Shown piece after piece: positions 48,810 through 59,008 of a stretch of DNA of 64,000 nt (within the stretch, counting starts at the first letter, position 1; each line of letters opens with the position of its first letter). The notes below the pieces were generated by a model that had not been told where the DNA came from, searched no databases, and saw only the letters and a list, made by a program, of their open reading frames with translations. The DNA comes from an uncultured Pelagibacteraceae bacterium. Lineage in GTDB: Bacteria; Pseudomonadota; Alphaproteobacteria; Pelagibacterales; Pelagibacteraceae. The translations under genes were made by a program, and so were the position numbers. The stretch is from NCBI GenBank assembly GCA_902536385.1, contig CACAWY010000004.1, forward strand, positions 54,068 to 118,067. Direction: 5' to 3'.

Positions 48810-49703
48810 ATGGACTTTCTTATTTTTAAAGCTCCAATGTTAATGGTCCAAGCCTCTTTGGACGGAATTCTTTTAGGAATTTTATTTGCACTAATTGCTT
48901 ATGGTATGGCTCTTCAGTGGGGAGTGATGAATATAATCAATATTGCACAAGGTGATTTAGTTATTCTTGGAGGTTATATAGCATACACTATTTATCTTTG
49001 GGGAATTCATCCAGCATGGGGAGTTATCATTTCTCCAATTATAATGTTTTTTGTTGGATGGGGACTTTACAAACTCGTGATTAATAAAGTTGTGGACCGA
49101 GATTTATTTATTTCAATTTTAGCAACTTTTGGTATCGCCATTGTATTCCAGCAATTAATGAATTTTATTTTTGGTGCAGATGTAGTTGTTGCACAGTCTG
49201 AATACGGAACAACAATGTTATTTGATAATTCAGTAACCCTACCAAATTCAAAAATATTCTCAGCTTTTATAAGTGTTCTGTATGCTGTAGCTTTGGTCAT
49301 TTATATGAAAAAATCTAGGCTTGGACGAGCTATAAGAGCTACAGCACAAAATGCTAGGGCTGCAAAAATTTTAGGTGTAGATACAGAAAAAGTTTATGCT
49401 GCAACTTTTGGTATTAATGCTGCGCTATGTGGAATTGCAGGGGCTTTAATTTCAATAACTCTAACACTTCACCCTTATGTAGGGCTTCCATATACAGTAA
49501 GATCTTTTATGATAGTTATCGTTGCTGGACTTGGAAACTTACCTGCAGTAGCGGTTTCAGGTATGGGGCTAGGTCTTTTTGAGGAATTTGCTGATTACAT
49601 TTTAGGAACAGAATTTAGAATTGGAGCAGTATTTTTACTACTAGTCTTAATTTTAGTTTACAGAAGATTTAAACTCTCAAAAAAAAGGGAATATTTAAAA
49701 TAA
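48810..49703 (+). CDS. Branched-chain amino-acid type ABC permease (LivH family)
   Basis: ALIAYGMALQWGVMNIINIAQGDLVILGGYIAY. Confidence 0.88.
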   Translation: MDFLIFKAPMLMVQASLDGILLGILFALIAYGMALQWGVMNIINIAQGDLVILGGYIAYTIYLWGIHPAWGVIISPIIMFFVGWGLYKLVINKVVDRDLFISILATFGIAIVFQQLMNFIFGADVVVAQSEYGTTMLFDNSVTLPNSKIFSAFISVLYAVALVIYMKKSRLGRAIRATAQNARAAKILGVDTEKVYAATFGINAALCGIAGALISITLTLHPYVGLPYTVRSFMIVIVAGLGNLPAVAVSGMGLGLFEEFADYILGTEFRIGAVFLLLVLILVYRRFKLSKKREYLK

Positions 49704-50768
49704 ATGGAAAAAGTAAAACAAAAAGATTTAATACTATACTCTGGTTTAATCATTTTAGGTTTAGCCGCTCCTTATTTATTCTCTGCTTTTAAAGTTCAGC
49801 TTACGTATCTTTGCGTCTTGATTGTTCTAGCAATGACTTGGAACTTACAAGGTGGTGAAATGGGCTATAACACATTTGGAAATATTCTTTTCTATGGTCT
49901 TGGAATGTATTTAACCGCCTCAGTTCAAGTAGGTATGTTTTTCCCGTTAGCTGAGTGGACTGAAAGTGGTGGAGAAAAAACGTTTGTCCATACTACAGCG
50001 CAATATTTTCAAGGAATAGGAGTAGGATTATTAGTTTCAGCAATTATCCCTGCAATTATTGCAGGAGCTATAGGTTATGCTATTTTAGGATTGAGAGGTC
50101 ATTACTTTGCGATTTGTACTTTAGGTTTAGGTATCGCGGCAGGTGAAATAGCTGGAGGAATAGAAATAATTGGAGCTGGCCAAGGTTTCACCACACCACC
50201 TTTTCCTGCTGAAATAGTTGATACTGAAGCTAGAGGAAAATTTTTCTATTTTTTAAGTTTTGCATTACTAGTTGGAACATTTATTTTTGTTAAATACATT
50301 TACGGTTCTAGATTTAGATTAATTCTAAACGCAATAAGAGATAATGAGGATAAAGCAGAAGCAATGGGTATTCAAACTATGAAATATAAAATTGTAGGTT
50401 GGATGTGTTCAGCCTTCTTCTGTGGTCTTGCAGGTGGAATTATGGGTGGATTAATCGGATATATAGACTCAACTGATGTTGCATTTGATGGAAGAGAGAT
50501 GGGAGTATTTATGGTTCTCATGGCAATACTTGGCGGTAAAGGAACTTTATGGGGACCAGTAATTGGTGCAACTTTATTTCATTTTTTCAAAGAAGGACTA
50601 TGGACGTTAATATTAGGCTGGCAATATGTTGCGCTGGGAATTTTAATTGTTGTAATCGTAGTTTATTTCCCAGAAGGATTAATGGGTTGGTTGCGAGAAA
50701 AATATCCTGAAAGATTTGGTGAAGTGATAGATGAAAAAGATCGTAAAGCACAGGTGGAATTAAAATGA
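49704..50768 (+). CDS. Branched-chain amino-acid type ABC permease (LivM family)
   Basis: LRGHYFAICTLGLGIAAGEIAGG, FMVLMAILGGKGTLWGPVIGA. Confidence 0.88.
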   Translation: MEKVKQKDLILYSGLIILGLAAPYLFSAFKVQLTYLCVLIVLAMTWNLQGGEMGYNTFGNILFYGLGMYLTASVQVGMFFPLAEWTESGGEKTFVHTTAQYFQGIGVGLLVSAIIPAIIAGAIGYAILGLRGHYFAICTLGLGIAAGEIAGGIEIIGAGQGFTTPPFPAEIVDTEARGKFFYFLSFALLVGTFIFVKYIYGSRFRLILNAIRDNEDKAEAMGIQTMKYKIVGWMCSAFFCGLAGGIMGGLIGYIDSTDVAFDGREMGVFMVLMAILGGKGTLWGPVIGATLFHFFKEGLWTLILGWQYVALGILIVVIVVYFPEGLMGWLREKYPERFGEVIDEKDRKAQVELK

Positions 50769-51499
50769 GTATTTTACAAGTTAAAAATGTAAGTAAATCT
50801 TTTGGCGGTGTTCAAGCTAACGTAGATATTTCTGTTTCGGTAGAACAGGGTGCTATAGTTGGTTTAATAGGACCTAATGGTTCAGGTAAAACTACTCTAT
50901 TTAATTCTATTGTTGGAACTCATCCGATTGATAAAGGATCAATTGTTTTTGACAATACAGAAGTTTCCGAAATGCCTGTACCAGCAGTTGCCAAACTTGG
51001 TTTGTTAAGAACCTTTCAACAAACAAGAATTTATTCAAAACTTAATTGTGTAGAAAACATGCTTATAAGTCACAAAGCAAGTGACTCTGGTTTTATTTTT
51101 GCAAAAGTACCTGTTGAACTTACTGAGAAAGCAGAAAATATTTTAAACTTTGTAGGTCTTTATCAAAAAAGAAATTTGAGAGCAGGTGATTTATCCTTTG
51201 GGCAGCAAAAATTACTAGAATTAGCAATGGCTTTGATGAATGAGCCTAAAATGCTTTTATTAGACGAGCCTACAGCTGGAATTAATCCAACTTTAATTAA
51301 CGGAATTATAGATAGATTAATTAAAATAAATAAAGATTACGGAATTACTTTATTAGTAATAGAGCACAATATGAAAGTAATTATGAGTTTAGCACAAAGA
51401 ATCTTCTGTTTAGCACACGGTAAAATGTTAGCAGAGGGTTCTCCAGATCAAATTAAGAATGATAAGCGAGTTGTTGATGCTTATTTAGGGGCACAATAA
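50765..51499 (+). CDS. ABC transporter ATP-binding protein (LivG family)
   Basis: LIGPNGSGKTTLFNSIVG Walker A, LSFGQQKLLELAMAL signature, LLLDEPTAGINP. Confidence 0.92.
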   Translation: MSILQVKNVSKSFGGVQANVDISVSVEQGAIVGLIGPNGSGKTTLFNSIVGTHPIDKGSIVFDNTEVSEMPVPAVAKLGLLRTFQQTRIYSKLNCVENMLISHKASDSGFIFAKVPVELTEKAENILNFVGLYQKRNLRAGDLSFGQQKLLELAMALMNEPKMLLLDEPTAGINPTLINGIIDRLIKINKDYGITLLVIEHNMKVIMSLAQRIFCLAHGKMLAEGSPDQIKNDKRVVDAYLGAQ

Positions 51500-52284
51500 T
51501 GGCAAATCAATACGATGTTTTAGGTAAAGCACCTGGTCTAGAAGATTTAAATAAATTATCTCCTAATAATGTTCACCTAACCATAAGAGGCTTAAATGCT
51601 GGCTATGGAAAAATGGAGATACTACATAATTTTGATTTAACAGTCAGTAAGGCTCAATCGTTATGTTTAATAGGACCTAATGGTGCAGGAAAGTCTACAA
51701 TTCTTCATTCTATTTATGGTTTCACAAATATTTTTGATGGAAAAATTGAATTAGAAGGAAATGAAATTACCACATTAACGCCTGCACAGAAACTTAGTAA
51801 GGTGGGTATAGCTTATATCTTACAGGATAACTCAGTATTTCCTGATATGACAGTTGAGGAAAATCTTTTAATGGGTGGATACATTAAAGATAAACAGGAC
51901 GAAGCTTACGAGGAAGCTGAGAGAATTTTTCAAAAATATGAGAGATTAAGAAATAGAAGAAATCAACCTGCAAAAGTTTTATCAGGTGGTGAGAGAAGAT
52001 TATTAGAAATTTCAAGAGCGTTAGTTATGAAGCCATCAGTTTTATTAGTAGATGAACCATCAATAGGTTTAGAGCCAAAATATATAAATATGGTTTTTGA
52101 AATTTTAGAAGATCTTCAAAAAGCAGAGAAGAAAACAATTATATTAGTAGAGCAGAATGCTAAAAAAGGTTTAGAGTTTTCAGATATAGGTTATGTTTTA
52201 GTATCAGGGCAAACTGCAATTGCAGGAAAAGGAGATGATCTTTTAAAAAATCCAGACGTAGGAAGACTATTCCTTGGTGGATGA
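51499..52284 (+). CDS. ABC transporter ATP-binding protein (LivF family)
   Basis: LIGPNGAGKSTILHSIYG, LSGGERRLLEISRAL, LLVDEPSIGLEP. Confidence 0.92.
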   Translation: MANQYDVLGKAPGLEDLNKLSPNNVHLTIRGLNAGYGKMEILHNFDLTVSKAQSLCLIGPNGAGKSTILHSIYGFTNIFDGKIELEGNEITTLTPAQKLSKVGIAYILQDNSVFPDMTVEENLLMGGYIKDKQDEAYEEAERIFQKYERLRNRRNQPAKVLSGGERRLLEISRALVMKPSVLLVDEPSIGLEPKYINMVFEILEDLQKAEKKTIILVEQNAKKGLEFSDIGYVLVSGQTAIAGKGDDLLKNPDVGRLFLGG

Positions 52285-52985
52285 TTAATTCACAAGCTTT
52301 CTTTTCAGGTTTAAAATCTTTAAGAGGTGCAAGAAGTCCAGCTATACCACTTGCAGCATGTTTTATCGCTTTAGGAGCCCTGCTCAAGGACGCTGGGTTC
52401 AATATTCAACAAAGTGCTGCCTCTAGTTTTTTCACTTACGCGTTACCTGGCCAACTCGTAATGGCAGAGTCATTATTATTGGGTGCATCAATAGTAAATA
52501 TTTTTTTAGCAGTTTGGTTAGTTAATTTTAGACTTTATCCAATGACGGTTTCATTATTTCCATTGCTTGAACACAAATCCCAACCTAAATGGAAATATTA
52601 CCTATCTTGTCATTTTTTAGCAGTAACTTCTTGGTTAATTGCTAAGGAGAACTATAAAGAAATAAACAAAAAAAATAGAATAGATTTTTGGATTGGAATT
52701 GGATTAGGAACTTGGTCAACCGCAATTGTAATGACAATCATTGGCTATCTGGCAGCAGACTCTTTGAACAAAGAAATGTTGATTGGATTAGCTATTGTAA
52801 ATCCAATTTATTTTTTTTGCATGATGATCAGTGCTATGGAAGATATAGCTATTGCGACTTCTATTATACTTGGAACAACATTAGGTCCAGTTATATTTTT
52901 GTTTTCTGAGGAGTGGTCACTTCTATTTGCTGGATTAATTGCTGGCACTGTAGCTTTTTTAGTAGGAGAAAAGAATGGCAAGTAG
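52281..52985 (+). CDS. azlC: AzlC-family branched-chain amino acid exporter subunit
   Basis: SPAIPLAACFIALGALLKDAGFN...FFTYALPGQLVMAESLLLGAS. Confidence 0.85.
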   Translation: MINSQAFFSGLKSLRGARSPAIPLAACFIALGALLKDAGFNIQQSAASSFFTYALPGQLVMAESLLLGASIVNIFLAVWLVNFRLYPMTVSLFPLLEHKSQPKWKYYLSCHFLAVTSWLIAKENYKEINKKNRIDFWIGIGLGTWSTAIVMTIIGYLAADSLNKEMLIGLAIVNPIYFFCMMISAMEDIAIATSIILGTTLGPVIFLFSEEWSLLFAGLIAGTVAFLVGEKNGK

Positions 52986-53301
52986 TCAAATCATAATTTT
53001 TGCAATCATAGCAACTTCATTAGCTACTTACATATCTAGAATTATGGGAGCATTAACTTCAGAAAAAGTTAGCGTTAAATCTAAAATCTTTAAGTGGTTT
53101 AACTGCGTCGCTTATTCAACTCTAGCAGCATTATTGGGAAGAATGATTATATTTCCTGCAGGAGTTTTAGCAGACTCAGAACTTATAATGAGACTAATAG
53201 TATTCTTTACCTGCATTGCTATATTTATAATATCTAAAAAAAACTTAGTTGTTCCAACTATTTTGTCAGCGATAATGTTAAATTTTTTAATACAAATTTA
53301 A
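52975..53301 (+). CDS. azlD: AzlD-family branched-chain amino acid exporter subunit
   Basis: Small 4-TM protein overlapping azlC 3' end; SRIMGAL. Confidence 0.8.
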   Translation: MASSQIIIFAIIATSLATYISRIMGALTSEKVSVKSKIFKWFNCVAYSTLAALLGRMIIFPAGVLADSELIMRLIVFFTCIAIFIISKKNLVVPTILSAIMLNFLIQI

Positions 53302-53336
53302 CTTTTCATTTTTCTAAATTTTTAGTATAAAAATTA

Positions 53337-54206
53337 ATGATTAAAAAGCTTGGTAAAATAATTTTTATTATATTCTTTTTCTCTAATTCATCATCTGCCG
53401 ACATGAAAGATTTAACTCTTCAAGAAATATCAGAGAGGACATCTAACTTTATATCAAATTTAATTCCTGGAGAGGGAGATACTGAATTCAGTATAGATTT
53501 TAGAGAAAATGCCTCTCCAGATTATAGTATTTTAGCTGTTAGAGAAATAATGCCTATGGATGAAGGTAAATTATTTACGCAATTTTCATTTTTTAATAAT
53601 GAGCAGAATGGAGATGAGAGAGTCACAGGAAATCTGGGTTTTGGATTGAGAAAATTATCTGATGATAAAACTTGGCTGTTTGGTCTTAATAATTTTTATG
53701 ATCAAGATATTAGCGAGGGTCATAGCAGAACAAGTTTTGGAATAGAAGCAAGGTCAGCAGTTCTTGATTTTCATTTGAACAGATATTTAGCATTAGGTCA
53801 CGGTTTAGATGGAGAAAAAGTTTTAGACGGATGGGATGCACAATTTTCTTCACAAGTTCCTTACTACCATTGGGCAAATGTATTTTTAAATTCTTATAAA
53901 TGGGAGGGCGAAGATAGAACTGATATTGAGGGACTCAAATACGGATCAGAAATGATACTAAATCCAAATTTAATTTTAGAAGCTGCATATGATGATAAAG
54001 AGTTAAAAGGGTTAGAGGATCAGTGGTACGCTAAATTGAAATTTATTTATCCAGGAAGAGAAGGCCCAACTGCATTAGATGGTAAAAGCTCCAGTATGTG
54101 GAAGGAAGAAAAAAATATGTCTGGTCAAATGTTAACAAAAGTTAAAAGACAAAATAAAATAATGATAGAATTCAGAGGATCATCAACAGTTTCAAGGACA
54201 GATTAA
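53337..54206 (+). CDS. Inverse-autotransporter (intimin/invasin)-like beta-domain protein without a passenger
   Basis: Signal peptide; GNLGFGLRKLSDDKTWLFGLNNFYDQDISEGHSRTSFGIEARSAVLDFHLNRYLALG resembles the inverse autotransporter beta domain. Confidence 0.65.
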   Translation: MIKKLGKIIFIIFFFSNSSSADMKDLTLQEISERTSNFISNLIPGEGDTEFSIDFRENASPDYSILAVREIMPMDEGKLFTQFSFFNNEQNGDERVTGNLGFGLRKLSDDKTWLFGLNNFYDQDISEGHSRTSFGIEARSAVLDFHLNRYLALGHGLDGEKVLDGWDAQFSSQVPYYHWANVFLNSYKWEGEDRTDIEGLKYGSEMILNPNLILEAAYDDKELKGLEDQWYAKLKFIYPGREGPTALDGKSSSMWKEEKNMSGQMLTKVKRQNKIMIEFRGSSTVSRTD

Positions 54207-54974
54207 ATGACAAATATTTATAAAATATTAATTGCTATAATTTTTTTCTTTTGTTCAAGCAATTATTTGTATGCAGAATTAGGACAAGCAACTGTATATA
54301 AAGTAACAATGGAAAAAGTTGAGCTTTGTAAAAGTAGTTCAGGGGTAGATAGTTGTGAAGGTGCTGTAGTTTTGGCTGAAACAGATCAAACTATTGATAT
54401 TGCATCAGTTGACGCTGGAGCTGCTGCTGCCTCATATGGAGATGTTGCTTTATTACCTTTAGGTGAAACTTATAGTCATATGAGGGTTACAATAAGTAGA
54501 AAATTTACAATTCAAGCAGATATAGATGTATCAGGTATAGCCACACCGTGCAGAACTTATGCTGAGACCTCAGGATATCCTGGAGGACATGCTGCTGCTG
54601 GAAATGAAATTCATACACATAGGCCTGCGATGAGCCCAAATCAGACATTAGCAGATATGAATGTATATTTGCTAAATGATCAAGCTAAAATTTGCACAGC
54701 TGCTAATTGCGCCTCAACAACTGCCGCACAAACAATAACATATAGTCAAGGATCAGGCTCATCAACACATCAAACTCAACATGCAAATGGTTCTACAGAT
54801 ACCAGTCATGTTTTAGTCTATACTTTAACTTCACCTTATACAGTTGCTATGATAGCCCCAACAATAGATATATCATTCGGCACAAATAACGCTGTTAAAG
54901 CTACAGAGATAGGTGAGACAAATCTTTGTAATTTTGATGCTCAAGAGCCTATCGTAAATATAACTATCAAATAA
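54207..54974 (+). CDS. Secreted protein of unknown function, Ala/Thr-rich, six Cys after the signal region
   Basis: Signal peptide ending YLYAE; starts immediately after the TAA of 53337-54206. Confidence 0.65.
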   Translation: MTNIYKILIAIIFFFCSSNYLYAELGQATVYKVTMEKVELCKSSSGVDSCEGAVVLAETDQTIDIASVDAGAAAASYGDVALLPLGETYSHMRVTISRKFTIQADIDVSGIATPCRTYAETSGYPGGHAAAGNEIHTHRPAMSPNQTLADMNVYLLNDQAKICTAANCASTTAAQTITYSQGSGSSTHQTQHANGSTDTSHVLVYTLTSPYTVAMIAPTIDISFGTNNAVKATEIGETNLCNFDAQEPIVNITIK

Positions 54975-55109
54975 TTTAATCCTTTATAAATTTATGATAA
55001 ATTAATTTATGGAACTAATATTATTAGTTTTTATTACTTTATGAATCATGGGAACTATTGATTAAATGAGTTTTTCCATTAATTTCAATCATTTTAAATT
55101 AATTGTATA

Positions 55110-55138
55110 TTGACTCTCAACGGTATTTTGATTTTAAT
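55110..55138 (+). promoter_or_regulatory. Sigma-70-like promoter upstream of tctC
   Basis: TTGACT, 17 nt, TTTAAT. Confidence 0.5.
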
Positions 55139-55171
55139 AATCTTCTTTATTAATTAACAGAGGGAAATAAT

Positions 55172-56152
55172 ATGTTTAATAATTTGAAAAAATTAATTAG
55201 CTTAGTTTTCGCAACTGTTCTTTTAACTTCAATCTCATCAACAAGTTTTGCAATTGATAAGTTACATTTCATTATCGGTGGTGGTGCTGGTGGTGGTTGG
55301 GATGGAACTGCTAGAGGAACTGGTGAAGCTTTAACTAAAGCTGGTTTTTTAAAAAGTGCTTCGTTTGAAAATATGTCAGGCGGTGGTGGAGGAAAAGCCC
55401 TATCATATATAATTAATACTAAGCCAGAAGGCACTGTATTAGTTCAGTCTACACCTTTAGTGCTTAGATCAATCACTAGACACAAAGGATATGTTAAAGG
55501 CTCAGGCGTATTATCTTATAAAGATGTTAAACCAATTGCCGGTGTAATTGGTGACTATGGTGCGATTGCAGTTGCTAAAAATTCACCTTACAAAAATTTT
55601 AAAGATGTAGTGGACGCTTACAAAAAAGATCCTAAGTCAATTAAAATGGCTGGTGGTTCCGTAAGAGGAAGCATGGACCATTTAATTGGTGCGCTTGCAT
55701 TCCAAGAAGCTGGTGCAAACCCTAACAACGTGGTGTATGTACCTTACGATGCAGGTGGTAAAGCTCTAGCTGGACTTTTATCAGGAGAAACTCAAATTCT
55801 TTCAACAGGTTTGGGAGAAGTAATGGGCGCTAGAGACCAAGTAAGAATTATTGGTATTACAGCTCCAAAAAGAGTAGGCGATGCTCCAGAAGTTCCAACT
55901 TTAAAAGAACAAGGATACGATGTTCAGTTCGTCAACTGGAGAGGTTTCTTTGCTCCAAAGAGTATGCCAAGTGGAGATGTAAAGAAGATTGCTAAAATGT
56001 TAGGCGATGTTCAAAAAACTCCAGAGTGGGAAACAGTTAGAAAAAGAAATGCTTGGGTTAATATTTATAATCCAGGAAGTAAGTTCGACAGTTTCTTAAA
56101 AAAACAAACAAAAGAAATGACTAAGTTAATGAAAAAATTAGGCGTTATCTAA
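55172..56152 (+). CDS. tctC: Tripartite tricarboxylate transporter substrate-binding protein (TctC family)
   Basis: LHFIIGGGAGGGWDGTARGTGEALTKAGF; upstream of TctB/TctA. Confidence 0.88.
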   Translation: MFNNLKKLISLVFATVLLTSISSTSFAIDKLHFIIGGGAGGGWDGTARGTGEALTKAGFLKSASFENMSGGGGGKALSYIINTKPEGTVLVQSTPLVLRSITRHKGYVKGSGVLSYKDVKPIAGVIGDYGAIAVAKNSPYKNFKDVVDAYKKDPKSIKMAGGSVRGSMDHLIGALAFQEAGANPNNVVYVPYDAGGKALAGLLSGETQILSTGLGEVMGARDQVRIIGITAPKRVGDAPEVPTLKEQGYDVQFVNWRGFFAPKSMPSGDVKKIAKMLGDVQKTPEWETVRKRNAWVNIYNPGSKFDSFLKKQTKEMTKLMKKLGVI

Positions 56153-56177
56153 TTAATTAACTTTAAAAGGAAGAGCA

Positions 56178-56648
56178 GTGAAAATAAATTCAGTTAAAAT
56201 TATTTCGCTGCTCTTTTTTGTTTTATCAGCTTTTTATTTATATACAGCTCACCAAATACAAGTTTTTGCTTTTGATGAAGGTGCTCCTTTTAATGCTAAA
56301 ACTTTTCCAATTTATTTAGGTTACGCGGGAATGTTTTTTTCAGGCCTTAAAATTGTTTTACCAGATCAAAAACCAGTAGAAGTTGATCCAACCTATTTAG
56401 AATTTAAAAAAACAATTTTATTAGTACTTACGATGATTGTTTATGGAGCAACGATCCTAAAAGTTGGTTTCTTTTTGTCAACTTCACTTTTTTTAGTTTT
56501 CTCTTACTATTTTTTGGGAGAAAGAAGATGGAAATTTATTATAATTTTTTCTTTCCCTTTTGTTGCAGTTTTTATGTATCTTTTGCACGGTGTATTAGCT
56601 GTATATCTTAGAGATCCTCTATTAAAATACATAGGCATTATGGGATGA
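56178..56648 (+). CDS. tctB: Tripartite tricarboxylate transporter small TM subunit (TctB)
   Basis: 4-TM protein between tctC and tctA; GTG start. Confidence 0.85.
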   Translation: MKINSVKIISLLFFVLSAFYLYTAHQIQVFAFDEGAPFNAKTFPIYLGYAGMFFSGLKIVLPDQKPVEVDPTYLEFKKTILLVLTMIVYGATILKVGFFLSTSLFLVFSYYFLGERRWKFIIIFSFPFVAVFMYLLHGVLAVYLRDPLLKYIGIMG

Positions 56649-58144
56649 TAGAGGGAATATTAATTGGATTAAAAACGGCTTTATCCTTTCAAAACTTATT
56701 GATGGTAATGATTGGATGTTTTGCAGGGACTATTATTGGAATGCTTCCAGGCTTAGGTCCCATGACCGCGATAGCTTTAATGATACCAATTACATATGGT
56801 TTTGATCCAGCAACTGGTTTAATTTTAATGGCAGGAGTTTACTATGGCGCTGTATTTGGCGGCTCTACCTCTTCGATATTAATAAACGCTCCTGGTGTTC
56901 CAGGAACTGTCGCCACATCTTTTGATGGCTATCCAATGGCTCAACAAGGAAAAGCTGGCAAAGCACTAGCCATAGCTGCTTACAGCTCTTTTGCAGGAGG
57001 TACTATCTCAGCAATTTTTTTATTAATTGCAGCACCTAGCTTATCAAAAATAAGCTTGTCTTTTCGTTCTCCAGACTATTTTGGATTAATGATTTTAGGA
57101 TTAACTGCTGTTGCTGCTTTTTCCTCAAGGGGAAATTTCTTAAAAGCTATGATGATGTGTGTATTTGGTTTAATGCTAGCTTCTATAGGCCAAGATACAC
57201 TCTCTGATATTCCAAGATTTACGTTTAATAATATGAATTTATCTGATGGAATTAGTTTCGTTTTAGTAGTAATGGCTACTTTTGCTATGAGTGAAGCATT
57301 AACTATTGTTATTAAAGGTAATGATCCTTCTAAAGCTGCTAAACAAATTTCATTAACAGATTTAGGATCTATTAAGGTAAATAAAGAGGAAACAAAACAA
57401 ATGGCAGCCACTATTCCTCGCTCGTCTATTTTAGGATTTATTATTGGAGTATTACCTGGAGCCGGTGCAACTATTGCATCTTTTTTAGCGTATGGGATGG
57501 AAAGAAATTTTGTAAAAGATGAGGAAAAAGAAAAGTTTGGAAAGGGAAGTGTTCAAGGATTATCAGCACCAGAAACAGCCAATAACGCAGCTTGTTCAGG
57601 ATCTTTCGTACCATTACTTACGTTAGGAATACCAGGAAGCGGTACTACAGCAGTCATGCTTGGAGCGTTGCTAGGCTTTGGTATTCAACCTGGGCCTAGA
57701 TTGTATCAAACAAATCCAGATATTTTTTGGTCAGTAATAATGTCAATGTATATTGGAATGGTCGTTCTTTTAATTCTTAACCTCCCTTTAATTCCTTACA
57801 TTGCAAGGATACTAGCAGTACCAAGAACATTTTTAATACCTATGATTTTATTTTTTTCTGTCACAGGTATTTACTTAATGTCTTTTAATAATTTTGACAT
57901 TTTTTTAATGATTGGGATTGCAGTAGTTGCAACAATATTAAGATTGTATGATTTTCCAATGCCACCCTTAATTCTTGCTTTTGTTTTGGGAGGGTTAATG
58001 GAGGAAAATTTAAGAAGATCACTTTTAATTAGTGATGGTTCATGGTCTTTTCTTTGGGACCGCCCATTAACCTTAATTATTATGTTGATCATAATATTGA
58101 TTGTTGGATGGCAGATTTATAAGAGCTTTTCAAAAAAACAATAA
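56645..58144 (+). CDS. tctA: Tripartite tricarboxylate transporter large TM subunit (TctA)
   Basis: GCFAGTIIGMLPGLGPMTAIALMIP, YYGAVFGGSTSSILINAPGVPGTVATSFDGYPMA. Confidence 0.95.
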   Translation: MIEGILIGLKTALSFQNLLMVMIGCFAGTIIGMLPGLGPMTAIALMIPITYGFDPATGLILMAGVYYGAVFGGSTSSILINAPGVPGTVATSFDGYPMAQQGKAGKALAIAAYSSFAGGTISAIFLLIAAPSLSKISLSFRSPDYFGLMILGLTAVAAFSSRGNFLKAMMMCVFGLMLASIGQDTLSDIPRFTFNNMNLSDGISFVLVVMATFAMSEALTIVIKGNDPSKAAKQISLTDLGSIKVNKEETKQMAATIPRSSILGFIIGVLPGAGATIASFLAYGMERNFVKDEEKEKFGKGSVQGLSAPETANNAACSGSFVPLLTLGIPGSGTTAVMLGALLGFGIQPGPRLYQTNPDIFWSVIMSMYIGMVVLLILNLPLIPYIARILAVPRTFLIPMILFFSVTGIYLMSFNNFDIFLMIGIAVVATILRLYDFPMPPLILAFVLGGLMEENLRRSLLISDGSWSFLWDRPLTLIIMLIIILIVGWQIYKSFSKKQ

Positions 58145-58289
58145 TAATAAATTTACTTGTTGCTTATTTACCACACTAAAATCCTTGATTTTCATTATTT
58201 TTTAACATCTATCAGAATTTAAGAATTTGACCTCAGGAAAGTCTCTGTGTAAGTATGCAGTAACGTTAATTTATAAATTAAGGAAAAAT

Positions 58290-58949
58290 ATGAAGAAGTT
58301 ACATCAATTATTCATCGCATTTGTATTACTCTCGTTTACGAGCGTGTCTCATGCAGAGATGAAGTATGGTGTATCAGCTGCTTTAACATTTATCGAAGCA
58401 AGCGGTACTGAGACAGAGGGTGGAGAAAAAAATAGCAAAGATGTCGACAATCTTGTGGCTATACCTTCTATATTCGCAGAATATGCATACTCGGATACAG
58501 TATCTGTAGGTTTAGATTACATACCTTTTAAAGCAGACGTTAGCGATAAAACTCATAAAAGATCCGATACTGAAACTTCTGTAACTGGAACTGCGACTAC
58601 TACGTCGACTTCTAGAACTCAGTCTGCTCAGGCGGAACTAAAAGATCACGTTACATTATACGTAAATTATAATCTTGATAGCGGTCTTTATTTAAAGGGT
58701 GGTGTTGCAAATGTTACTCTTAACACAGAAGATTCTTTAGGAACTGGATCAAAATACGGTAACGTAGACATCATGGGTGTCGTACTTGGATTTGGTGTAG
58801 ACTCTGGAAATTGGAGAACTGAAATTCTTTACACAGATTATGAAGATATTAGTTTAACTTCATCTGTTGCTAGAACAGGAGTAACAACTAACAACAAAAT
58901 CGAAGCTGACTTAGATACACTAGCTTTGAAAGTATCTTACGCTTTTTAA
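58290..58949 (+). CDS. Outer-membrane beta-barrel protein; start likely MKKLHQLFIAF at 58290
   Basis: Signal peptide ending SHA; alternating beta strands; C-terminal aromatic residue (KVSYAF). Confidence 0.75.
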   Translation: MKKLHQLFIAFVLLSFTSVSHAEMKYGVSAALTFIEASGTETEGGEKNSKDVDNLVAIPSIFAEYAYSDTVSVGLDYIPFKADVSDKTHKRSDTETSVTGTATTTSTSRTQSAQAELKDHVTLYVNYNLDSGLYLKGGVANVTLNTEDSLGTGSKYGNVDIMGVVLGFGVDSGNWRTEILYTDYEDISLTSSVARTGVTTNNKIEADLDTLALKVSYAF

Positions 58950-58978
58950 GTTTAGGATTTTCAAATAACAAATTAAAA

Positions 58979-59008
58979 AACCCACCGTTAATCGGTGGGT
59001 TTTTTTTT
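58979..59008. terminator. Bidirectional intrinsic terminator between convergent genes
   Basis: AAAAAACCCACCGttaatCGGTGGGTTTTTTTTT. Confidence 0.93.

Noticed and set aside
57076-57411. 111-aa minus-strand ORF
   Set aside because: Antisense to tctA; no recognizable domain or start context.
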